Positions 1-9,360 of a DNA stretch of 10,076 bases are shown here, in pieces. The notes under the pieces were generated by a model. It was not told where the DNA came from, made no database searches, and saw only the letters and a list, made by a program, of their open reading frames with translations. Numbering within the stretch: the first letter of the stretch is position 1; each line of letters opens with the position of its first letter. The stretch comes from JBMDXB01 sp048594975 (GTDB taxonomy: Bacteria > Acidobacteriota > Vicinamibacteria > Vicinamibacterales > 2-12-FULL-66-21), in contig JBMDXQ010000087.1 of assembly GCA_048594975.1 (NCBI GenBank), positions 1-10,076 on the forward strand, given 5' to 3'. The translations under genes and the position numbers were made by a program.

Positions 1-76
<76 letters not shown>

Positions 77-104
77 ACGAGGAAATGCGTCTGGCAGGAC
101 CCTA

Positions 105-134
105 ATCATAACAGGCCGAATAACGCGGCGGCAA
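105..134 (-). promoter_or_regulatory. Promoter of the tRNA-Phe gene
   Basis: On the minus strand a -35 TTGCCG (134-129) and a -10 TATGAT (110-105) are separated by 18 bp. The predicted transcription start is near 98, about 20 nt before the mature 5' end of the tRNA at 76. The -10 differs from TATAAT at one base. The AT-rich patch containing it stands out in otherwise GC-rich sequence. This is inferred from sequence only. Confidence 0.6.
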
Positions 135-204
135 ATTGGCCGCGGCGTTCACGTGGAGCAGGAGGGGCGGGAGCCTAGAAGGTCGGGTCTCCCTTCCTGT
201 GAAT

Positions 205-273
205 TCCGGCGCGACGCTGATCCGGCACACTCGAAGCCGTTGCAGCAAGAGTCCGGGCTCATCCGGCGCGACG
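205..273. repeat. 12-base direct repeat upstream of the efflux operon
   Basis: The 12-mer TCCGGCGCGACG occurs at 205-216 and again at 262-273, with starts 57 bases apart, in the 261-base gap between the tRNA and the adaptor gene. It could be a pair of regulator sites for the pump operon. The rest of the gap (77-337) holds the tRNA promoter and a possible operon promoter. Several reading frames run through it but none resembles a known protein. The repeat may be chance in GC-rich DNA. Confidence 0.25.
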
Positions 274-300
274 AAATGCTCGTCGTCGACAAGACCGCCA

Positions 301-328
301 TTGGTTCCGGCGATCTCCGCCGTAGAAT
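301..328 (+). promoter_or_regulatory. Possible promoter of the RND efflux operon
   Basis: TTGGTT (301-306) and TAGAAT (323-328) lie 16 bp apart and resemble -35 and -10 elements. A start about 7 bases past the -10 would fall at 334-336, almost on the ATG at 338, so the adaptor mRNA would be leaderless or nearly so. A weak GGGA (329-332) before the ATG is the only Shine-Dalgarno-like sequence. The pair of hexamers is imperfect and could be chance. Confidence 0.3.
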
Positions 329-337
329 GGGACAGCG

Positions 338-1554
338 ATGTCCAGGGTCGGTTCTGCCGCGTCGTGTTTCGCTGCCTTGCTGCTCGCAGCTGGCTGTGCG
401 GGCGGAAGCTCCGCTGCTCCCGCCCGGCAGGACGGCTCGAACGCCACCACCCATCCCCGCGCCGTTCAGGTTACAGCCGCCCAGGAAGCCCGACTCGACC
501 GGGTGGTTTCCGTTACGGGCACGCTCGCTGCCGAGGACCAGGTCACCGTCAGTTTCAAGGTCGCGGGGCGTCTGGCCTCGCTCGAAGTGGACCTCGGCAG
601 CCCGGTTGCGGGCGGACACCTCGTCGGACGGCTCGTGCCGACCGATTTCGAGCTGCGCGTCACGCAGGCGGAAGCGGCCCTGCAGCAGGCGCGCGCCCGC
701 CTGGGGCTCACCGATGACGAGGGCGACCAGGTCGATCCGGCGCAGACGGCGATCGTGCGGCAGGCCCGCGCGGTGCTCGATCAGGCCACGCTCACGCGCG
801 ACCGGACCGCCGCAACGGCGAAGAAGGGCATCGTGAGCCAGGCCGATCTCGACGCCGCGGAGGCGAACTTCCGCGTCGCCGAGGGGCGATACCAGGACGC
901 GCTCGAGGAGGTGCGCAACCGCCAGGCGATCCTGAGCCAGCGGCGCATCGAGCTGGAGCTGGCGCGGCAGGCGTTGAGCGACTCGAGACTGACGGCGCCC
1001 TTCGCGGGACGGGTCCGCGAGCGCCACGCGACGCCGGGACAATACCTCGCAGCGGGCACGCCGGTCGTGACGATCGTCAAGGTCCACCCGCTGCGGCTGC
1101 GGCTCTCGATCCCGGAGCGCGAGGCGTCCGCCGTGCGCGTCGGGCAGCGCGTGCGCGTGACGCTCGAGGGCGATCCCACCGTCCACGACGGCCGCGTGGC
1201 GCGCGTGAGCCCGGCGATCGAAGAGGACAGCCGCACGCTCAGCATCGAGGCGGAAGTTGCCAACCCGGGCGGTACGCTCCGTCCCGGCGCGTTCGCCAAC
1301 GCGGAAGTGGTGACCCAATCGCAGGACACGGCGATCCTGATACCAGCCGGCGCGCTGGTGAGCTTTGCTGGCGTCGAGCGCGTGTTCGTGGTGAACGGCG
1401 GGAAGGCCGCCGAGCGCCGCGTGACGACGGGACGGCGTGACGGCACGCGTGTGGAAGTCACGCAGGGGTTGAAGCCAGGCGAATCGGTGGTCGTGAATCC
1501 CGGCAATCTCGTCGACGGCGACGCCGTCGCGCCCGCCCCCGCGGGTGGCCGATC

Positions 1555-1558
<4 letters not shown>
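338..1558 (+). CDS. RND efflux periplasmic adaptor (membrane fusion lipoprotein)
   Basis: This 406-residue protein is the periplasmic adaptor that links an inner-membrane RND pump to an outer-membrane channel (HlyD/AcrA/MdtA family). An N-terminal export signal ends in a lipobox, LLAAGC, making Cys20 the likely lipidated residue. The first lipoyl half follows (about 45-95), then a long Ala/Glu/Arg-rich helical hairpin (about 100-210). The second lipoyl half starts at the family motif LTAPFAGRV (218-226), followed by GQYLAAGTPVVTI and a beta-barrel domain ending near 320. The C-terminal membrane-proximal domain has the usual LKPGESVVV stretch. Length is normal for the family. The ATG at 338 is chosen because it places the signal peptide correctly; ribosome-binding signals are weak. 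Its stop overlaps the pump start (ATGA, 1555-1558), so the two are translationally coupled. Substrate cannot be told from sequence. Confidence 0.93.
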
Positions 1559-4709
<3,151 letters not shown>

Positions 4710-4713
<4 letters not shown>

Positions 4714-5747
4714 ACGGCCGCGACTTCGGTATCCTTGATCAGCCCCAGTTCCTTCCGGACACGTTCCTCGATCGCGCTCGCGACCGCGGGGTTGTCCTTC
4801 AGGAACTGCTTCACGTTCTCACGCCCCTGGCCGAGGCGCTCGCCGCCGAAGGCGAACCACGTGCCGCTCTTTTCGACGATCTTGCGATCGACGGCGAGAT
4901 CGAGCAGATCGCCTTCCTTCGAGATGCCCTCGCCGTACATGACGTCGAACTCCGCCTCGCGGAAGGGCGGCGCCACCTTGTTCTTCACCACCTTCACGCG
5001 CGTGCGCCCGCCGACGACGGCGTCGCCGTCCTTGATCGCGCCGATGCGGCGGATGTCGATCCGCACCGAGGCGTAGAACTTCAGGGCGCGCCCGCCGGTG
5101 GTGGTTTCGGGATTGCCGAACATCACGCCGATCTTCTCGCGCAGCTGGTTGATGAACACCAGGCAGGTCTTCGACTTCGAGACGACGCCGGTGAGCTTGC
5201 GCAGCGCCTGCGACATCAGGCGGGCCTGCAGCCCCATCTGCGCTTCGCCCATCTCGCCGTCGATTTCGGCGCGCGGCACGAGCGCGGCGACCGAGTCGAC
5301 GACCACGACGTCGACGCCGCCGGAGCGAACGAGCACCTCCACGATCTCGAGCGCCTGCTCGCCGTTGTCGGGCTGCGAGACCAGCAGGTTGTCCAGGTCG
5401 ACCCCGAGCTTCTTCGCGTACTGCGCGTCGAGCGCGTGCTCGGCGTCCACGAACGCCGCCATGCCGCCCAGCTTTTGTGCCTCGGCGATGATCTGCAGCG
5501 ACAGCGTCGTCTTGCCCGACGACTCGGGCCCGAAGATCTCGACGACGCGGCCGCGCGGGACGCCGCCGATGCCGAGCGCGTAGTCGAGGCTCACCGAGCC
5601 GGTGGAGATCGCCGGCACCGCGGCAATCGCGTCCTTCTGGCCGAGGCGCATGATCGAGCCCTTGCCGAACTGTTTTTCGATCTGGCCGACGGCCATCTCG
5701 ATGGCCCGCTGGCGCTCACGATCGTTCCGGTCTTCCGCTGGCGGCAT
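4710..5747 (-). CDS. recA: RecA recombinase
   Basis: This cytoplasmic DNA-dependent ATPase forms filaments on single-stranded DNA, drives strand exchange and activates LexA-type self-cleavage. As called, it has 345 residues. The N-terminal polymerisation segment includes GQIEKQFGKGSIMRLG (about 21-36). The Walker A motif GPESSGKT is at 73-80, with Walker B VVVVDS ending at Asp151-Ser152. Loop L1 is EIDGEMG. Loop L2 is IGVMFGNPETTTGG, followed by ALKFYASVR. The C-terminal tail is short and only weakly acidic. The frame is open to an ATG at 5804, and another ATG lies at 5756. The ATG at 5747 is preferred because AAGGAG sits 9 nt upstream and it gives a normal RecA N-terminus; the extra 19 residues look unlike RecA. 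The gene converges on the RND pump gene with interleaved stops and no terminator between them. Confidence 0.96.
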
Positions 5748-5756
5748 CTGCGACAT

Positions 5757-5762
5757 CTCCTT
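5757..5762 (-). promoter_or_regulatory. recA Shine-Dalgarno site that decides the start
   Basis: The minus strand reads AAGGAG here, 9 nt before the ATG at 5747 but directly against the ATG at 5756. Ribosomes would therefore favour 5747. The farther ATG at 5804 is preceded only by GTGGGGTC, a poor match. Confidence 0.65.
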
Positions 5763-5927
5763 CTTCCTGACTCCAACTCGTGGTGGGGATTCGACCGCGT
5801 TCATGACCCCACTGTCTCACCGGGCGGTGACAGGGCGGGTCACGCCGCGCGGGCGAATCGGCACCGGCGACGGCCGGGCGCGACGCAGCGAGCCTGCGGG
5901 CTGGCGACGCGTCAGCCAACGATCGAG
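5763..5927 (-). other. Structured 5' leader of recA mRNA
   Basis: Between the predicted start of transcription (near 5927) and the Shine-Dalgarno site lies about 165 nt with no recognisable gene. The non-coding gap between recA and the divergent hydrolase gene is 5748-6120; it holds this leader, the recA promoter and the inverted repeat, and no convincing promoter for the plus-strand genes. The leader contains several small hairpins, among them GTGAC/GTCAC at 5827-5831 and 5839-5843 (7-nt loop), CACC/GGTG at 5818-5829, and GGCTG/CAGCC near 5900-5918. These two facing pairs at 5818-5843 compete, so both cannot form fully. This could be chance structure in GC-rich RNA. No known riboswitch class was recognised. 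Confidence 0.35.
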
Positions 5928-5933
5928 CGATGA

Positions 5934-5963
5934 ATGATAGAAACGTGCCGTGGCGAAAGTCAA
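5934..5963 (-). promoter_or_regulatory. recA promoter (sigma70-like)
   Basis: On the minus strand, -35 TTGACT (5963-5958) and -10 TATCAT (5939-5934) are separated by 18 bp. They lie in one of the few AT-richer stretches of the intergenic region. The -35 lies inside one arm of a 13-bp inverted repeat (5952-5964), where a repressor could block RNA polymerase. No match to the E. coli LexA box (CTGT-N8-ACAG) or the Bacillus box (GAAC-N4-GTTC) was found on or near it. Confidence 0.6.
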
Positions 5964-6036
5964 GTGAAATGATGTGCAGGTCGACTTTGTATGTTCCTGA
6001 TTGACAGTGTGTTACGAGCAACGCTCGACTTTCGCC
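5952..6036. repeat. Inverted repeat flanking the recA upstream region
   Basis: GGCGAAAGTCAAG (5952-5964) is the reverse complement of CTCGACTTTCGCC (6024-6036) at 12 of 13 positions, including ten consecutive bases. The arms are 59 bp apart. The left arm covers the recA -35. A related octamer, TCGACTTT, also occurs at 5981-5988, giving three copies of a YTCGACTTT/CTTGACTTT-like word in 85 bp. A smaller perfect palindrome, CGAGC-AAC-GCTCG, touches the right arm at 6015-6027. The spacing suits binding of two regulator dimers or DNA looping between divergent genes. The function is inferred only from position. Confidence 0.45.
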
Positions 6037-6120
6037 CCAGGCCGGCGTTGCGGCATTCTCGGCCACCGCTGCGGCTGAGGCAGCGGGCAGGAACTGCAAC
6101 GTCATGGCATCATCCCGTTT

Positions 6121-6648
6121 ATGCCCTCCCCGCTGGGACACCTGCTGGGCGGCGCCATCGCCGGCGGAATCGTCGCCGGGCGCCAGGCGCCGCACGGCCT
6201 GCTGCTGGTGTTCGCCGCTGCCGGCGCCGCGCCAGACCTCGACCTGCTCGTCGGCCGTCACAGCGGCCCGACGCATGGCCTCGGCGCGGCCGTGATCGCC
6301 GGCGCAGCCGCGTGGATCGTCTGGTCGTTCGTCCTTCGGCGCCGGGGCGCGTGGCGTGCCGCGACGGCGGTCGCCGCCGCGTATGCGTCGCACTCGCTGC
6401 TCGACTGGCTCTCCACGGACACGTCGCCGCCGATCGGCATCATGGCGCTGTGGCCGTTTTCCACGGAGCATTACCTCTCGCCGTACCGGGTCTTCCTGCC
6501 GTTGCTCCGGCGGTACTCGAGCCTCGAGTTCTGGCTGATCAACCTGCGCGCGGTCATTCGCGAGCTGCTCATCCTCGGGCCGCTGTTCCTGATCGTCTGG
6601 TGGCCGAGAGGCGAACGCCGCCCGGCCGGCCTCCGTCTATCCGACTGA
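6121..6648 (+). CDS. YdjM-like membrane-bound metal-dependent hydrolase
   Basis: This 175-residue membrane protein resembles the YdjM/DUF457 family of putative inner-membrane metal-dependent hydrolases, whose substrate is not established to my knowledge. Family-like features are the N-terminal PSPLGHLLGGAIAGG with His7, an acidic pair in PDLDLL (Asp39, Asp41), His47 and His52 in RHSGPTHG, and SHSLLDWLSTD with His91 and Asp95. These His/Asp residues are the likely metal ligands. Hydrophobic stretches near 10-36, 55-72, 80-95 and 145-160 suggest four membrane segments. The ATG at 6121 lacks a clear Shine-Dalgarno site but gives the expected family N-terminus, and no in-frame start lies close upstream. 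It is divergent from recA, and its TGA is followed at once by the GTG of the next gene in the same frame. In E. coli, ydjM is a LexA-regulated SOS gene, which makes the position next to recA suggestive. Confidence 0.8.
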   Translation: MPSPLGHLLGGAIAGGIVAGRQAPHGLLLVFAAAGAAPDLDLLVGRHSGPTHGLGAAVIAGAAAWIVWSFVLRRRGAWRAATAVAAAYASHSLLDWLSTDTSPPIGIMALWPFSTEHYLSPYRVFLPLLRRYSSLEFWLINLRAVIRELLILGPLFLIVWWPRGERRPAGLRLSD

Positions 6649-8445
6649 GTGCCTCCAATCGCCGCCGTCGTTGTTTTCAGCCTCCTGGGCATCGCGCCGG
6701 CCGCCCCCGGGAGTGCGTACGCGAGCGTCTCACCGCTCCTGATGGTCCTCACGGACACGGGAGAGCGGCGCGAGGGCCTGCCTGTTGTCGCCCGTCATCC
6801 CTCGTCCGAACCGTACGAGACCGAGCTGACCCGGGGCTTCTCGGGCCGGCTGCTGCGCCTGTATCGAATGGCGCAGCGGTACGCGCACCCCGGTCGTCCG
6901 CCCCGGCCGGCGTATCTCGTGCTGTCGGACACTCGAGGCGGATTCCCGCGCCACGGCTTTCATCTCGACGGCCGCGCCATGAGCGACGCGGCATACGTCG
7001 ATCTGCATCGCCGCTCCGCGTTGACGAATCGCTTCGGCGCGGTGAACCAGATCTACCCGCACGAGCTGGTGCACCTGATCGTCGAGGATCTGGCGGGCCC
7101 CATTCCGCGTGGACGCGACAATCAGACCCATGCCGTCGCCGTCCGCACCGACCGCGTGACGGCGTTCAGTGAAGGGTTTGCCGAGCATGCGCAGGTGATG
7201 GCGGTGGAAGCCGCGGGCGTCTCGCCCGACACGAGCCGGCTCCCGCACGATGCCGCGATTCGTGCGGCGGCGCACGAGCAGCTGGACGCCTACCGCGCCG
7301 CGGTTGAGGCCCGCTGGTCGATGGCGCCGAAAGCGCGGATGACGTTCGCCGTCTGGTTCAGCGCCAACGAGCAGGTGCTGCGCTACCACGCGGTGCGCGA
7401 GAACCTGTTCGCCCGGGAGCCGGCGATCCCGCCGCGCGTCCGCTCTGACAACTATCGTGCGTACCTGCTCGAGAACACACTCCCGGGCGTCGTCGACGCC
7501 GCGGCGAAGAGCGCCGCTCGCCTCCTCGCAACCGAGGGCGTCGTCAGCGCCCTCTTCTACCGGCTGGCGACGTCGGACGCCCTGCAGCGCGCGTTCCGGG
7601 AGGAGGCTTTTTACGGTGAGTTCGGCGTGACGCGCGCTGAGGTGGATCCGGGAGACAACGTCTACCTGAAGCTCTTCACGGCGATCAGGGAAGGCGGCTA
7701 CGACACGACGTCTGTGCTCGACGCGTACACCCGGCTGTTCCCGGAAGATGCGGCAGGGGTTGGCGCCATCGTCCGCGATTCGCTTCTCGGCCAGGGGCTG
7801 CCTCGCGGCAGATCGATCTGGCTGCTCAGCGACCAGTTGTCGACGGGCACCTCGCTGTTCGATCAATACCGCGGGCTGCCGCGGCCGCACACCTTCGATC
7901 TCAACGCCGCGTCGGCAACCGATCTCGCGTCCGTGCGCGGCGTCACTCCTGATGTCGCCTCGTCAATTCTCGCCGGCGCCCCTTACGAATCGATCGGCGA
8001 GCTGTGGCGCGTTCCAGCGGCGCGTCCGCTGGTTCCGGAGTTCATGGCCAGGGAAGCGGCGTATCGCGAACACATTGCACGGCTGGACGCAGCCGAGGGC
8101 CCTTCGGTGAGGAAGGTTCTGTTGCCGTACATCTGGCGCGCGCTGCTGGCGCTGCTCGGGAGCGCCGTGGTGAGCTCGGGGCTGTATCGGCTCGTTCGGC
8201 GCGCTCGGTGGTACCGGGTCGCCTTGAACGGCAGCGGAATCGCCGTGGCCGGACTCCTGGCGGGGTGGACCATCGACCCGGGAACCGGCGTTCTGGCCTT
8301 TGCCGCTCCGATCGGTTTCTGGGGCCTGCCGGCGGCGGTCATCGCGCTCTGGCGCACGCGATCGCCGCGCCGCGCAGGCCTCGTCCTGGCCGCGTGGTCG
8401 CTGGCCAGCGTCGTCCCCGCGCTGGTGGTCCGGCCGGTCGGCTGA
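6649..8445 (+). CDS. Exported HExxH metallopeptidase-like protein with ComEA-like HhH and membrane tail
   Basis: This 598-residue protein has no family name I can give. Residues 1-26 look like a signal peptide, with possible cleavage after AYA. The next part resembles a gluzincin zinc peptidase: HELVH at 138-142 (zinc ligands His138 and His142, catalytic Glu139) and a third ligand candidate Glu175 in SEGFAEH. A mostly helical region follows to about 410. Residues 415-460 resemble one ComEA-type helix-hairpin-helix, FDLNAASATDLASVRGVTP, normally DNA-binding; the second hairpin position reads VPAARP and lacks the usual glycines. Four hydrophobic stretches from about 490 to the end should anchor it in the membrane. 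The likely topology places the peptidase and HhH outside the cytoplasm. The GTG at 6649 is the first codon after the upstream stop; no Shine-Dalgarno site is visible, so it probably depends on termination-reinitiation. Substrate and role are unknown. Confidence 0.8.
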   Translation: MPPIAAVVVFSLLGIAPAAPGSAYASVSPLLMVLTDTGERREGLPVVARHPSSEPYETELTRGFSGRLLRLYRMAQRYAHPGRPPRPAYLVLSDTRGGFPRHGFHLDGRAMSDAAYVDLHRRSALTNRFGAVNQIYPHELVHLIVEDLAGPIPRGRDNQTHAVAVRTDRVTAFSEGFAEHAQVMAVEAAGVSPDTSRLPHDAAIRAAAHEQLDAYRAAVEARWSMAPKARMTFAVWFSANEQVLRYHAVRENLFAREPAIPPRVRSDNYRAYLLENTLPGVVDAAAKSAARLLATEGVVSALFYRLATSDALQRAFREEAFYGEFGVTRAEVDPGDNVYLKLFTAIREGGYDTTSVLDAYTRLFPEDAAGVGAIVRDSLLGQGLPRGRSIWLLSDQLSTGTSLFDQYRGLPRPHTFDLNAASATDLASVRGVTPDVASSILAGAPYESIGELWRVPAARPLVPEFMAREAAYREHIARLDAAEGPSVRKVLLPYIWRALLALLGSAVVSSGLYRLVRRARWYRVALNGSGIAVAGLLAGWTIDPGTGVLAFAAPIGFWGLPAAVIALWRTRSPRRAGLVLAAWSLASVVPALVVRPVG

Positions 8446-8476
8446 GCGGCAGGCCATGACGATGTCAGACCGTGAG

Positions 8477-8498
8477 GGCGGCCCTTTGCGGGCTGGCC
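8477..8498. terminator. Possible bidirectional hairpin between convergent genes
   Basis: In the 72-base gap between the convergent peptidase and dehydrogenase genes, an imperfect GC-rich hairpin forms: the CGGCCC (8479-8484) and GGGCTG (8490-8495) sides pair with one G-U, around a TTTGC loop, and a bulge allows two more pairs. Neither side is followed by a T run, so it is a poor intrinsic terminator. It is the only candidate in the gap. Confidence 0.25.
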
Positions 8499-8517
8499 AG
8501 CAGCTCGAACCGCGACC

Positions 8518-9360
8518 CTAATACCGGTAAAACCCCTGCCCGCTCTTCCGTCCCAGGTGTCCCGCCGCCACCATGCGCCGCAACAGCGGGCACGGTCGGT
8601 ACTTCGGGTCGCCAAGGCCCTCGTGCAGCACCTCGAGGATCGCCAGGCACACGTCGAGACCGATGAAGTCGGCAAGTGTGAGCGGTCCCATCGGGTGGTT
8701 CATGCCGAGCTTCATCACGGTGTCGATTGCTTCCGGCGTTCCGACGCCCTCCATCAGCGCGTACACCGCCTCGTTGATCATCGGCATGAGGATCCGGTTG
8801 GCGATGAACCCGGGATAGTCGTTCACCTCCACCGGGGTCTTGCCCAGCGATGAGGCCAGCTCGAGCACGGTACTGGTGGTGGCGTCGCTGGTGGCGTGAC
8901 CCCGGATCACCTCCACCAGCTGCATCACCGGCACCGGGTTCATGAAGTGCATCCCGATCACTTTGTCGGGCCGCCCGGTCCGGGCCGCGATCTCGGTGAT
9001 GCTGATCGAGCTGGTATTGCTGGCGAGGATGACGTCGGGACCGCAGCTCCGGTCCAGGGTCTCGAAAATCGAGAACTTGAGGGTGGGGTTTTCGGTGGCG
9101 GCTTCCACCACCACCCCGGCCTCGGCGGCGGCGGCGAGCGCCGTGGCCGGGGTGATCCGGCCCACGATTTCGGCCGGAGCGTCGGCCGAAATGGTGCCCT
9201 TCTTCACCTGCCGGTCCAGGTTGCTCCGGATGGTCGCCAGGCCTCGTTCCAGCGCCTCCTGCTTCACGTCGATCAGCGTGACACTCCAGCCGTGCTGGGC
9301 AAAGACATGCGCGATGCCGTTCCCCATGGTGCCGGCGCCGATCACGGCCACCCGATTCAT
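8518..9360 (-). CDS. hbd: 3-hydroxybutyryl-CoA dehydrogenase
   Basis: This 280-residue cytoplasmic enzyme interconverts 3-hydroxyacyl-CoA (typically 3-hydroxybutyryl-CoA) and acetoacetyl-CoA using NAD(P). It serves beta-oxidation, butyrate-type metabolism or amino-acid breakdown. The Rossmann dinucleotide motif GAGTMG is at 8-13, and Asp31 ends the second strand, which usually favours NAD. The catalytic set is complete: Ser117 in SNTSS, His138 in MHFMNP, Glu150 and Asn188 in GFIANRI, the same positions as in the clostridial enzyme. The C-terminal dimer domain ends in GRKSGQGFYRY. Length is typical. The frame stays open far upstream, but the ATG at 9360 begins the canonical MNRVAVIGAGTMG and has GGGAG (9369-9373) 8 nt before it. 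It overlaps the protease gene by ATGA. Arg codons are 12 CGG of 15, unlike the genes to the left. Confidence 0.95.
   Translation of the reverse strand: MNRVAVIGAGTMGNGIAHVFAQHGWSVTLIDVKQEALERGLATIRSNLDRQVKKGTISADAPAEIVGRITPATALAAAAEAGVVVEAATENPTLKFSIFETLDRSCGPDVILASNTSSISITEIAARTGRPDKVIGMHFMNPVPVMQLVEVIRGHATSDATTSTVLELASSLGKTPVEVNDYPGFIANRILMPMINEAVYALMEGVGTPEAIDTVMKLGMNHPMGPLTLADFIGLDVCLAILEVLHEGLGDPKYRPCPLLRRMVAAGHLGRKSGQGFYRY

Noticed and set aside
149..1318. 389-codon open frame on the minus strand
   Set aside because: Antisense to the adaptor gene; low-complexity Arg/Gly-rich translation with no domain.
5964..6020. LexA box upstream of recA
   Set aside because: CTGT-N8-AACA on the minus strand is only a partial match to the E. 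coli box and nothing matches the Bacillus box, so it is not called.
6001..6030. Plus-strand promoter starting with TTGACA for the hydrolase gene
   Set aside because: The -35 is perfect, but no acceptable -10 lies 16-18 bp downstream (the sequence there is CTCGAC-like).
6104..6295. 63-codon frame with an AGGA about 11 nt before its ATG
   Set aside because: It overlaps the YdjM-like gene in another frame, and its Arg/Ser/Cys-rich translation resembles no protein. The frame at 6121 has conserved-looking His/Asp motifs.
5716..6471. 251-codon open frame on the minus strand covering the recA upstream region
   Set aside because: It overlaps the start of recA in another frame and is antisense to the YdjM-like gene. 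It would also cover the recA promoter.
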